A DNA stretch of 64,000 nt, taken from positions 3,100,001 to 3,164,000 of the forward strand of contig CADCXD010000004.1 in the NCBI GenBank assembly GCA_902806575.1, given 5' to 3'. Positions within the stretch are counted from its first letter, which is position 1; the number at the start of each line of letters is the position of its first letter. The notes under the pieces are model-generated. The model did no database searches. It was not told where the DNA came from and saw only the letters and a program-made list of their open reading frames with translations. The position numbers and the translations under genes are program-made. This document shows, piece after piece, positions 23,119 to 35,238 of this stretch. The DNA is from Jackrogersella multiformis (lineage: Eukaryota; Ascomycota; Sordariomycetes; Xylariales; Hypoxylaceae).

Positions 23119-24214
23119 AATGAAGGAGGAGGAGGCGGTTTCAAATCGTGTTCATGGCCATATACATTTCCGTTTTGGGGTAGAGTTGATCATAGCTCTT
23201 TAAATATAATTTATTTAACTACCTAGTACCTTCTAGTATTACAAATGCAAATGTCGAAGTCGGTACAGATAGATTCCCGAGACCTACATACCCCTGGCTG
23301 TTTGAGTCAACTCGGCGGAGAGGCTTATGCGATGTAACATCTCGTAGTGTACAGCGCACCGTCCATATCAGCCTACATCTCCGCCGGGATTCAAACGTCG
23401 GTGGCATGTTACAGTGGCATTCCGCAAGTATCTCAGCTCATTTTATAAAAAATAGTATCTTTACATAAACAATCCAATGGTTCGATACTTCTTCGTTATA
23501 AATTACCTAGGTATAGGGGATCCTACCTATCTACCTGGTACCTAAATAGCTAACGTTTACTAATGACTCTCGGAGGAGGTGTATTGAATCGCCCCGGCTG
23601 CCCGGGTAGAGCATCCTTGTGTAACCGTATACAGTGGGCCCAAAAATGGTTCAATTACACCTCCGCCGGGCACTAATCTAGCGGCCGCCCTACGACTTCC
23701 ACTTCTTGCTGTTTACGGCTATAAAGTACCATTGCACCTAAATTGTATGTAAAGCTACATTTCTGCCACAGGGGGCGCTGTGGAGGCCACTAAGCTGGTG
23801 CGTTAATTACCATCTAGATGGAGTTGTAGTTAATTCTGTTAATTCTCTTGTAGAGAAATATTCGATCATAATTATGAATGATCTATCCCATTTCTACAAG
23901 CGAGATATTCTATTAAATATGATATATGGTATAAGCGCAAATGGATTATTAATAGCCCAGTTAGGCTACTAACCGTAGGAGGGGGAAATTGAAAATGCAT
24001 GTGTGAGGCACAGTTCTGGAGGTGGCGTATCCGGCTTACGACGAATTTCATTTATGCGTCAACTCGGTACGGTATCTTTCCTAAGTCAATCAATGCGATA
24101 TAGAAAATGAAGACCTCCTATTGACAGCGCTAGTAGCAACACGGATTCCCTATACAGAGAGACTCGGAATATCTAAAAAGAGACTTCGGCTCCACACGTG
24201 GGGACCATACGGCT
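23119..24214. other. Divergent intergenic region between the esterase and the Zn2Cys6 gene
   Basis: 1.1 kb carrying both promoters. A TATATTTAAA stretch lies about 90 bp upstream of the esterase start. An imperfect inverted repeat lies at 23571-23668. No gene seen. Confidence 0.5.
23571..23668. repeat. Imperfect inverted repeat (hairpin-capable)
   Basis: Left arm near 23571-23588 (CGGAGGAGGTGTATTGAA) pairs with the right arm near 23650-23668 (TTCAATTACACCTCCGCCG) with one mismatch and one indel, enclosing about 60 nt. Its role is unknown; a MITE remnant or a regulatory stem are both possible. Confidence 0.45.
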
Positions 24215-25705
24215 ATGTCTAGCATGTCGTCGCGCCGGTCCGCTTGTGACCGGTGCAAGGGACAGAAGCTCAGATGCCTGCGGGACCCTGAACAAGAGCG
24301 CTGCCTCCGATGCACACGAGCGAATACCGAATGCCTTACTACCGCTACCTTACGCTTCCGTAATGTTTTAGGAGAGGACACTGGATCTGGATCACGTAAA
24401 CGACCGCGACAAGATGCCCCGCAACAATCTAACCTGACTGTGGATGCTAACCGGGGAATCGACACTTTGCTAGCTCCCTCTGTATTTACGAATCCCAATG
24501 ATACGCCTAGTCAGGGTAATTTCTCTCAGGGAGTAACCCAATCCTGGGACCCTTCTACGTATGGATTGATATCTAGCGACGCTCTCGATGGCAATTTCTC
24601 CTTCTTCGATACCATGGTGACTAAGGGGCCTGAAATCTTCAACTCGCCTCCTCCTCAGCCTCGTTCGTCACCCGAACGTACGTTACCCTTATTACAGAGC
24701 CAGAAGAGTCATTGGGATAATGTCGTACCGTTTACTCATGACGGTGTTATCACGACCCAGGATCAGGATGCACAAGTCGGTGGCAATATTCCCGGAGATG
24801 TTCATATTGAACGGCTATCTAGAATTAACCTCAATCTGGCTACGTTATTGACTCGCCTTGGCCAAGGGTCTCCTAACGTAACTCTCGGCACCCTTATGTC
24901 ACCGTACACCGACTATTCCTTGACTCCCATACACACCATCACGGACAAGACACGCGAGTTCATAGATATTCTGCGCGCACTGTCAGGGGTGAATAAACGA
25001 GTAGCCACTCCGTCGTCATCAGACGGGCTTTCTTCCAGGCTTCAAAGATCAGAACCCAGCTGCAACACAGGCATTTCAGCGACAGCAAGCGACAAGTTCC
25101 CAGACCTCCCAGTACATGACCTGACGCTAGCAAGCCCTTCTACCATGTCCACACCAGACAGTAGAGCCAAAAGCAATTTAGATGCTACAACACTACTACT
25201 TATTCTTACATCATATATCCATGTCACGCGGCTCTATCTAATCATTTTCTCACATACCTATGATTGTCTGAGACAGACTTCTGAATCCGATGCTCCCTCC
25301 TTCAGTACTGTTCCCGGATTTGACGTTGGCAAACTTCCACTTCGTATGTCCTTATTGTCCCATTCTCATCAATTCATTTCGTACCTCAAAGTACACAGTA
25401 CAGGAAAACTAATTTTATCTGTAGAGTCTAGTAATATTCAGGCCATAGTGTTTCTCGAAATCGTAAACAATATGTTCGAGAGGATGGAAAGTCTTCTTGG
25501 AGTGCCCCGAGAGTTCCGAGTTGGTGTGCGCGGAACCGACCATGGCAGTCTGTTGAGTGAAGAGGAAATTTCTGGGGCGCTGAAGTTGATGATCTTGAAG
25601 GAGGAGCTCGTGTACCAGCCCGATTGCGGGAAAGGGGGCGTCAAAGTACTACGCATGTACATTGACAAGATGAGAGAGATACTGCGAGAAAAAATAACAC
25701 CCTAA
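24215..25705 (+). CDS. Zn(II)2Cys6 transcription factor
   Basis: Intronless, 496 aa. The zinc cluster at about residues 11-40 reads CDRCKGQKLRC, eight residues, CLRC, six residues, C; the spacing C-x2-C-x6-C-x8-C-x2-C-x6-C is canonical. The basic stretch GSRKRPRQ behind it may be a nuclear localisation signal. The middle is Ser/Pro/Thr-rich. The C-terminal half (SYIHVTRLYLIIFSHTYDCL; SSNIQAIVFLEIVNNMFERM) resembles the C-terminal part of regulators found in secondary-metabolite clusters (AflR-like); that resemblance is by recollection only. It is divergent from the esterase gene and near the GH105 gene, so it is a candidate local regulator of both; this is inference. Confidence 0.88.
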   Translation: MSSMSSRRSACDRCKGQKLRCLRDPEQERCLRCTRANTECLTTATLRFRNVLGEDTGSGSRKRPRQDAPQQSNLTVDANRGIDTLLAPSVFTNPNDTPSQGNFSQGVTQSWDPSTYGLISSDALDGNFSFFDTMVTKGPEIFNSPPPQPRSSPERTLPLLQSQKSHWDNVVPFTHDGVITTQDQDAQVGGNIPGDVHIERLSRINLNLATLLTRLGQGSPNVTLGTLMSPYTDYSLTPIHTITDKTREFIDILRALSGVNKRVATPSSSDGLSSRLQRSEPSCNTGISATASDKFPDLPVHDLTLASPSTMSTPDSRAKSNLDATTLLLILTSYIHVTRLYLIIFSHTYDCLRQTSESDAPSFSTVPGFDVGKLPLRMSLLSHSHQFISYLKVHSTGKLILSVESSNIQAIVFLEIVNNMFERMESLLGVPREFRVGVRGTDHGSLLSEEEISGALKLMILKEELVYQPDCGKGGVKVLRMYIDKMREILREKITP

Positions 25706-26036
25706 AGCGTCCCATATTATACGAACTTCAATATTAGGTAACGCATATAATGATATGTTCTACCGAGAAGTACACTATAGGGTTGTCGGTGAAGGGTGAA
25801 GGCACACGATGCCTTCGGGAATGGGTCTGGTTATCATATTAAAACTTAGACTCAGATAACTATCTCGGGAGAAAAAAACTCTAACGATCATAAGTATAGT
25901 TGATTTCCATTTAATCTATCAAATTATACCCATTACCTGTATTCTGGACATTTTTAAAGTCTTAATCGAGTTTATATCGAAGTCTTACTAATTATGTAAT
26001 ATAGTTGTTAATGTTTACTCTTTATCAAATTAACCA
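25706..26036. other. Intergenic
   Basis: 331 bp between the Zn2Cys6 gene and element B. A 7-bp perfect stem (GAAGGC...GCCTTC) lies near 25796-25820. Otherwise nothing recognised. Confidence 0.55.
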
Positions 26037-26041
26037 ATGAG

Positions 26042-26355
26042 TGTGACAAGGGTAATAAGGCTTGGAATTATAGTTTAATTTCGAATTATAATTCTTTATA
26101 GTTTTAAAGTCCTTGCCTTTTTCTTTCTTTTTACGAAACGAGGCGTAATAACTTATATATATATAATTTAAATATCTTTTTAAGCGTCGTTAACGTTCTT
26201 TTAATTTTATTAATTTAATTTTATATATATTAATTAAGTTTTTTAATTAACTTTATTTAATAATTTTATTTTATAAGTTTTAATATATTTTATATTTATT
26301 AATATATATATATATATTAATTATACTTTATTTTATAAAGTTTATTCGTATAATA
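26042..26355 (-). repeat. 3' LTR of element B (left end)
   Basis: 314 bp. Begins TGTGACAAGGGTAATAAGGC and is heavily AT-converted inward. Aligns end to end with the other LTRs of the family. Confidence 0.9.
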
Positions 26356-29300
26356 TTAACTTTTTCTTTTTTAATATTCGACTTTAAATATTTTAAAAAA
26401 CTATAAAATTATAAGGTTTATCGGTATATTACTTATAAAATAATTTAATTATTACTTTTATTTCGTTATTAAATATATATTTATAAGGTTTTTAAGTTTA
26501 ATGCTTTTTAACCGGTTAACCTTTTTATTTTATAAGATACTTTACTTTGCTTTAATTTTTAATAAAGTTTATAACTTATTTCACTTAATAATCTTTAAAC
26601 TTTATTAAAGCTGCTTTACGTAAAACTTAATTAAGATTAAAAAATTCTTAATTATTAATGCGGTAAGGTTTAATAAATAAAATATAAAACGAGTTATATA
26701 TTTTTTAACTTTTAAGTAAAATAAATCTCACCGTTATAAGAAAAATTACTTATTAAATTTTAAAAGTTTTTAAAAGTTTTTTATTTAATTTCTTAATAAA
26801 GCGTTTAGTTTTAATATTTTTTATATTAAATATTACGAATTATTTCTTTTAAAAAGTTAATATATCTTTTTATCGTTTATTTATTTATTCCTTTATTCGT
26901 TAACGGCTTCGTTTTAAATATTTTTATACTTTTTAATATATTTATATTATTTAATATATATATAATTTACTTTTTAAATTACGTAAAATGCTTATAAAAG
27001 GGTTATAAACGGGTAAATAATAATTATAATTAATATAAAAAAATATAAATTATATTAATAATAAAGTAATATTATTATAAATAAATTTAGTTATTATAAA
27101 AAAAATTTCTTAATTATTTATTTTATAATTAATAAAGGCCTTAAAATAAACCTTTAAGATTTAATTAAAGCGTTTTATTTAGCTATCGATTTATAAGTAA
27201 AACGTAATATTTATACGAGATTTAATTCTTATTAATTTAAAAAAATCTTTTTAAATATAAGAAATAAATTTAAAGTTTTTATTAAAAATGATATTTAATA
27301 ATACGTTATATAATCTCTAATATTATTTAATAAAGATTTTAATTAAATTATCGGACTTTTTTTCTTTTACCTTAAAAAAAATAAAGTAAACCATTTTTAA
27401 AAATAAATTTATTATTACTTAAATAAAGTTATAATCGTTCGATAAAAAAAGATTTATAATAAAGTTTATTACTATTATTAATTAAGGTTTATAATATAAT
27501 TTTATTAATTAAAAATATTTATATAAAGTATAATAAGAGATCTTATTTTATTAGTATTTTAAATAATTTCGTACGTAATCCCGGACAATATTTTTAATAT
27601 TTAACCATTAAAAATTTCAAGTAATTAATTTTAAGGTTTTATTTATTTTTATATATCTGGTAATAAAGGTATTATATTCGAAAAAAATAACTTCTTTTTA
27701 AAATTTTATAAGTATTTAAAGCTTATTTTTTCGATATAAGAAATTATCTTAAAAAATAACGTCCTTAAAAGGGTTTATAATTTACGTAATATATTTTAAG
27801 TCGTTAATAACTGCTTTCTTTAGTCTTTTTATAAAGTTAAAAGCTTAATTAAAAGTGGTAAAATTATAGAATTTTTTTAATATAATAAAGATAATTATTA
27901 AAAAAGTAAATAAAGTTCCTTAAAAATACGAAAAATGTTTATTTTATAAAACCGACTTTATAAGTTAATCTTTAACTCCTCTTTTTTTAAGTTAATATTA
28001 CGGTAATTTAAAAAAAATATCGGCTTTATTATTTTATTTTCTCAGTCGGTAATTAATAATAAATTAATATAATAATAATTTTTATACTTATCGGGCTTAA
28101 TGTTAATTTAAAACTTTAACCGTTATAAAGTAAGTTAAATTTTAATAATTAAAGTAAATTTTAATTCGTTATTTAATATTTTTTAATTATTAATATTATT
28201 TTTCGAAAAAATCTATTATAATTAATAATTTTTTATTATAAATTTTATAATTTATTTTTATTAATATAAATTTATAAGAATAATAAGTTATTAATTTAAG
28301 TTTACTTTATTTGTTTTTTTAAAAAAGAATAACGTTAATAATATAAGTTTATTTTAAGGAATTAAAATGTGTTATAATAAAAGCTTAAATAAACCGGAAT
28401 TTAAGTTCTTTAAAAAATTTACTTATTTCTTCGGTTTATTTTTAGTCTTTTTTATTTCCTTTATTTACGTTAATAATCGATCTTATTATTTCCGAGAATT
28501 TCTTTATAAATTATCGATAAAAGTTTACGAAGTTAATAAATTGCTAAAATTTTTTAAAGGATTTAACTATTTTTTAATTATTAATATAATCGACTTTATT
28601 TTAAGTTATTAAAATGTTATTTACTTCGATAATATATCTTAAAAAATCCATTTTTTATACTTTCTAAAAACATTTTTATGGGTTAACCGTTAAGTAATAT
28701 TTTATGAATTTTTTTAAAACTTTTTTAATAATTTTATCGTGTTTTTTTATCGTGTTTATATAAATAAATAAATTATTTAAATATATTAAAAGGCTTAAAT
28801 TAATAAAATCTTAGAAAATATTATTTATTATTAATTAAAAGGTTACGAAAGCGTTAATTAATCCGAATAATATTATTAAGTATTTAAAGAGGTTATATTT
28901 ATAACGAAATATTGTTTTTTATTCGTTACTTTTTTTAATTTTAATTAAGTAAATTTTTAATTTAAAATCGATTTTTATAAATTATTTTACGGTTTTAAAG
29001 TAAATTTATAATTTAAATATTAAAGGTATAAAATAACGGATAAAGATAGTAATATTATTTAAGCTTTAATAATTAATTATTAATTTAAAAAATTTTTAAG
29101 GATCGAGTTTATTAATAAACATTATAAATATTATATAAAATAAAGTTAATTTTTAGATTTAATTATTATTAATTATTTTATTTAATTATAATTTAAATAT
29201 ATTAAATTCCCTTTCGTTTATAACGTAAAAAAGTCCTTAAGGAGGTATTTTTCCTTTTTAAAAATTAATAAAATAATTTTAAAGTTAATGGTTTAAAAAG

Positions 29301-32300
29301 CGTTATCCTGCTTTTTTAATTATAATATATATAAATTTATAGAATTTCTTAAGAATATTCCTTAATGCTTTATTTACTTTAATATTTTTTATTATTATTA
29401 TATTAATTAACTTTTTTAAGTTATATAAAGTTAAATTAATATAATATTTTCTATAATAAAAGGAATTAAACTTAATTTTCTTAAGGTTTAAAAAGAAATT
29501 TATAAGTTTATAAATTTTCATTTATTATTATAATATAATAATATTATATTTATTATTTAAAGCGTTTAATTTAAAATTAATTTAAAAAAAGTAATTTTCT
29601 TAATAATAAAAGATAAAAAGATCGGTATAATAACGTTTTATAAAAAAGATTTAAGTTAAATTAAAAGTTAATATAAATTAAGTATATTATTTTTTAATAA
29701 TTAATAATTTATATTTTTTTATTTTAAAAAAAAATATTATTAAGATTAAGCTTTCGGAATTTAATAATACTTATATTTAATATTTATTTTTATTATATAA
29801 TAATGTTATGTTAATAATGGGTTTATATTTTAAAGTTAATTTTAAACGAGGTTTTTTTATAGTTTTTATTTTATCTTTAATTGGTTTTTTAATTACCGCA
29901 GCTTAACGTATTTTACCTTAATTTAATTGTAAAATCCGACAAGGTGCGACGTTAAGGCCTTTTAAAAATCTAAATTAAAATTTTTGATTTTTATAATTTA
30001 AGGATAAAATAATTCCCGTAAGGCTATATTTATTCGTATCTTTTTTTATAATAAAAGTATAAACTAAGTATTATTATTTTAAGGTCGTTTTATGAAAGAG
30101 ATTTTATCCGGGTTTAATAATAAGTTTTTATTATTAACGTTTTTTTTTACGAAATAAAAAAAAGTTTAATAATTATTACGTTTATAATATTAATAAAATT
30201 TCTTATTTTTTTTATTAATTTATATTTACTTAATTAATCCTTTTTAAGGTATTTTTATTATTAAATTAAACCTTATTTTTTTAATTTAATTTTTGTTTAT
30301 TTTTATTTTTAAATTTATCGTTATTTGTTAAAGATGAATCTTAGCTCGGATTAAAGCGGTTTTTCCTTTCGCGGTTAATTTAACCTGATTTTAAGGGCTT
30401 TTAAGTCGAAACGAGCCTTCTTTTTCCCGAAATATCGAGGTTAGTTAATATATTTTTATATATTTAATTTACTTTTTAAATAACGGTAAGGAATTTTTTA
30501 TTTATATCCGGAAGTTTTTTTTATTTAAAATAAATTAGTTTAATAATTTTATTAAGAAAAGTTTTAACGATATAATTTTAAAACGTCGTTTTAAACCATT
30601 AAATTATTTTATTAAAGTTTAATAATTTAATAAAATATTAAGTAACGTTCCTTTAATATTTAAATTTATTTATTTTTTTCGAATTATAATATCTTTTCGA
30701 AGGATTTATAAAACGTTTTTAAAAAATAATAACGTATATTACTTAAGTATTAAAAACTTTTAACCGTATAATTTAACTTTTACGTTATTAATGTTATAAT
30801 TATGCTTTTTTAAATAATAACGATTTAATTTAATTAATACGATAAAAATCTTTAAGAAAATTTTTCGTATATATTTTTAAGTATATTTTAACTTTTATTT
30901 ATTAAATTTAAAATTTTATAAAATCTTTATTATCGTAAATAATAAATTTATTAAGTTATATTAAATTAATAATAATTATAACGTAAAAGGAATAAGTTAA
31001 TTATTTTAAAGCTTTAAATAATCGGTTATTATTATTTTAAAATAAAAAATCTTCGTTATTATATAAGGGTATAAAATTATCTTAAAGTAGTTTTTTAAGA
31101 AGGTTTTTAAGTAATTTAAGGTTTTAAGATTAATTATTAAAATCAAAGTTACTTAAGTTATTATTAAATACTTCGGCGGCTTTTTTAAGGGAAATTCCTT
31201 CCTTATTATCTTTAAATATAAAAGGGTTAATTTTAATAAAATTAAATTATACTTAAGCTTTTTTAATTATTCTTTTAACTTAAGCTTATAAAAGGGATTA
31301 TAAGGAAAGGAGGTTCTTTATTTAAGCTTTCGAGTTAAAATATTTAATAAATAATATTTTAAAATATATTAAGTTTTTTTAATTAAAGGGATTTAATTTA
31401 ATTAGCGTTTTTAATGTAATACGCCTTTCGATGTTTTTTAAAATAAAATTAATATTAATTAATTTATTAAAAAATAATTAAATATTAAATTTATTAAAAA
31501 TAATTTAAATATAAGCTTTTAAGTTATTAAATTAACGGTAGGTTTTTATATTAATATACGTAAGGTTTATATATTTTTTTATAAAAAAGTTATTAATTTA
31601 AGATTTTTTAATGTAAACTTAATTTATTACCTTTTATTAAAAATTCTTTTATTTTTTAATATTTTAATGGAAAGTTTAAAAGGCTTATTAATGGTAATTA
31701 ACCATTTCTTTAAGTTTATTAATAACTTTTTATCGGGCTTAATTATTTTATATATATTAAATAATTATATTTTAAACTTATTACGAGAAGTTTAAATTAA
31801 CTTATTAAATTTATTGTTTAAAGTGAGTTATTTATTTATTTATTAATATTATACCGGTTTAATTAAGTTAAATTATTATGTTATAAATTATTTAAATTAT
31901 ATTATATTAATTTTAAATTTAATTTTTATTAATAATTTAATTACTCGTAACGATAATAATAAATGTTTAAATGGTATAATAATTATCGTATATTTTTTAA
32001 TAAAACTTAATAAATTATATAAAAAAGTTATTATAATTAATTTTAATATTATTAATATTAAGAACGTTTCGTATAATTATTTATAATTTTAAGGGTTATA
32101 AAAAATTATAATATTATCGTTATTAAATTAAGATAATTTAAGAATAAGGGAAAAATCTTAAAGCGATATGCTTTTTATTTTAAGTATTTTAATAAGGAAT
32201 TACGTATTAAAGCGTCGTTTAATTTTAATAAATTTTTATAAACGACGATTTTCTTTATACCTGCCTTTAGTTTTAAGGTTTTATAAAAAAGATATTATTA

Positions 32301-32624
32301 AAAACTTAAAGGATTATTTATTATTTAATAAAAATAGTTTAAAGTTTTATAAATTAATAAATAATAAAGTTAAAATATAAATACTTAACTTAAATATTAA
32401 TAAAATAATAAAATATAAAATTTCCTTTATAATTATAATAACGTACGTAATAATAAAATTAATAAATAATATTAATATAATATGCTTTAATAAAAAACTT
32501 TTTTAAGTAAGTTAATTATTTATAAATAGTTAAAATAAAGTAATTTAATAAAAAAATTAACTTTTTTTTAAAAAGCACGTATTTTTTTTAAAATAAAGTT
32601 TTTTTAAAATAAAAGAGAATTATT

Positions 32625-32938
32625 TATAATAAAGGTAATAAGGCTTAAAATTATAGTTTAATTTTAAATTATAATTTTTTATAATTTTAAAGTTTTTGCC
32701 TTTTTTTTTCTTTTTACGAAACGAAACGTAATAACTTATATATATATAATTTAAATATTTCCTTAAGCGTCGTTAACGCCCTTTTAATCTTGTTAATTTA
32801 GTTTTATATATATTAATTAAATCTTTTAATTAATCTTATCTAATAATTTTATTTCATAAGTTCTAACATATTTCATATTTACTAACATGCATCCATATAT
32901 TAATCATACTCTGCTTCGTGGAGCCTATCTATATGATA
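32625..32938 (-). repeat. 5' LTR of element B (right end)
   Basis: 314 bp. The outer approximately 60 bp (CTCTGCTTCGTGGAGCC) is little mutated, whereas its inner edge reads TATAATAAAGGTAATAAGGC. Confidence 0.9.
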
Positions 32939-33139
32939 ATAAGATTATCCGACCCTAGCAACAGACGTCCGTAAAGGGCAATCCTGACCGATACCGAGTC
33001 GGCATCCGACTCCGAATCGACTGCTGTGCTTCAAGATTACTTTAAATATAAGCTGAGACTTACATTCACTTGATTTACTTATTTTACTCAATTCATTCTT
33101 TTATTCTCGGGAATAATAAGACATATAGTCAGCTTACAA

Positions 33140-34712
33140 GTCATCTGGGTAGACATGATCGTTTCGGGTTTAATCCCCTTGCGACAGCATGCTAACTACA
33201 TGGCGGTAATCCTAGCCATCAACGGCGCAGGCACCACTCTGGGTCCCTTTATCGGCGGTCAGATCGTACAGGTCTTTTAAATGAATCTCCCGATCGGAGG
33301 TACTACCCTAGTTGTTCTATATTTCTCTCTTAACGTCAACTACAACAAGGAGATGACGGTTATCGAGAAGCTGAAGCGTTTTGACTTCGTGGGTAACGGT
33401 ATCCTTATTGCTTTTACAGTCGCCATTTTATGGGCTCTAACGGTAGGTGGCATCCAATATCCGTGGTGTTCTTAGAATGTCCTAGTACCCCTTATCGTTG
33501 GCATCCTTGGTATTCTACTCTTCGCGATGTATGAAAAATGGGGATGGTCGACAGAGGTCGACAGAGCCCATCATGCCGCCACGGTTGTCTAACAATCGTA
33601 CTTCGGTTATCGTGAGCGTCAACACCTTCCTCAACTCTGCTCTTCTCTATTGGGTAAGTAGTTCTAGTAGTTATGCAATCCAGTATTTATATCCATCTTC
33701 CTAACCTTAAGCTCTATATGTAACTTACTTCGTGCCTGTATATTTCGAAGCAGTGAAGCTCTACGGGCCAGCCTACTCCGGCGTTGCGCTTCTACCCCAG
33801 TCTCTTTTCGGCATCACAGGAGCTGCTATATCAGTAATCGCCCTCTCTCGTTGGGGGAAGTATAAACCCTTACATTTCGCCGGATTCGCGGTATTCAATC
33901 TGAGTATCGGTCTATTTGCTTACCTAGACGAATATTCGTCGAAGGCGGAGTGGGCGATCTTCCAATCAATAGGAGCGCTCGGCGCAAGCATCGTGCTCAA
34001 CACAGTTACCAGCTTGGTACTTTATCCGCACGTTCGGCAATGTCTGGAGAGTTGCTATCCCTGGTGTCATATTCAATAATCGCATCAATGAACTACTATA
34101 CGAGGGTTTCGGATTCCGGGGTGCCACAGCTATTAGCCAACGGCGAGTAAGTTCTTTTGATTGTTCTTAATTTCCTGTTGTTGAAGGATGCACGAAGGTT
34201 GCCAAAAGTTTCGCACACGTGCCAGTAATTAAATCAGCCACATATTAATACTGTATCAGCCAGCTACGCCTTAGATGTTGTAGTGATTACTCCGCTAAGA
34301 TTCACCGGCTAGCTGCTATAAGTTAGGGTACTGACCTACTAAGCCAAAAAATGTATTACAGTGCATAGAAACCTCACTTCACACGGCTTTTGCCTAGGAG
34401 CAGATGTGCGAAATTTATGGCCAACATTCGTAGCGGTTAACAAATTATTGTAGCGCATATCAATATGGATCAGCGAGCTTCGTGGGGTCATTCCCTCAGC
34501 CACTACAAGGCCAGGTTATCAGCGTATACAGGGATTCGCTCAAGTTAGTTTTCGAGACAGCTATTGCCTTCGGTGGCCTCGCAGTGTTGTTGGTTTTCTT
34601 TGAGAAGGAGATTCCACTGCGAACTGAGCTAGAGACAGAGTACGGGCTAAAAGATCCATCAAAGAAAGACACTACGGAGCGGGCAGTGGATGTAGAGAAG
34701 AACACCGAGTAA
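33140..34712 (+). pseudogene. Decayed MFS drug-efflux-type transporter
   Basis: Recognisable 14-TM-type MFS blocks appear in order but in changing frames: VSGLIPLRQHANYMAVILA, GTTLGPFIGG, MNLPIGG, TFLNSALLYW, WGKYKPLHFAGFAV, FIRTFGNVWRVAIPGVIFNN and ISVYRDSLKLVFETAIAFGG to the end. Breaks: in-frame TAA at 33278; TAG at 33473 where the family has Trp (TGG to TAG fits RIP); a tandem 10-bp duplication of GTCGACAGAG (33547-33566) that shifts frame; further shifts near 34018 and 34100. The first transmembrane segments are missing; sequence before about 33140 shows no homology and element B ends at 32938. A GTAAGT...TAG intron of about 310 nt may lie at 34147-34455. Confidence 0.85.
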
Positions 34713-35238
34713 CTATTCTCGGAAATCCGGCCTGTGAAATAGTTTAAGATCTCTGGTTTCGTATATGGTCTGTAGGATTGATACGTTCGAAGTTAGTGAA
34801 AGGAATAGAGGTTTCGCGGAATAATGGAGTTGAATTCTTGTGCTTGGCTACAGGGAGATAGAGTTCAGCAATATCTTGTGTTAATATCGTAGTCGTAGAT
34901 TGCATCATAAACCAAAAGAAAAATAACCAACTATGTCGACTTTTATTTCACCTAATTGATAGCATTTGACGCATAAGTCTGACTAGAAGAGACATGACAT
35001 GCCGCCGTGTCCGAATCCGAAAGGGGCCCGATGCTGTGGGGCCGCACGCCGAAATGTATCCTGGAAGTATCTATGAATTTAAATACCAAACCTTATAGAG
35101 AAAACTCCTGCTTTTAGCATATTGATTTAGATAATAATTTATTCATTTTGCCTAAAGCCCTACGTAGAGCATGACATGAGATAAGATCGATTAGGTCGTA
35201 AACCTATTAAGTGTATGGAAATGTCGAAGTGAACGCTC
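34713..35238. other. Intergenic (convergent ends)
   Basis: Between the MFS pseudogene (+) and the short-chain dehydrogenase (-). No open frame or motif recognised. Confidence 0.6.

Larger units (their letters stand above)
26042..32938 (-). mobile_element. Element B: complete RIP-inactivated Ty3/gypsy LTR retrotransposon, inverted relative to A
   Basis: 6897 bp. LTRs at 26042-26355 and 32625-32938 (314 bp each). The target-site duplication is ATGAG (26037-26041) against ATAAG (32939-32943), differing by one G-to-A change. The minus-strand reading of 28772-28783 gives YLNN in the same LLIYLNNLFI context as element A, proving orientation and common origin. The pyrimidine tract right after the left LTR is the minus-strand polypurine tract. 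Open frames such as 28367-28612 (+) and 29303-29521 (-) are remnants rich in Ile, Lys, Asn, Tyr and Phe, not proteins. B is 512 bp longer than A, so one has an indel. Confidence 0.92.

Noticed and set aside
28367..28612. 81-codon frame in element B (also 29303-29521 and 32168-32380)
   Set aside because: AT-rich residue of RIP-mutated element sequence; composition is almost only Phe, Ile, Lys, Asn, Tyr and Leu.
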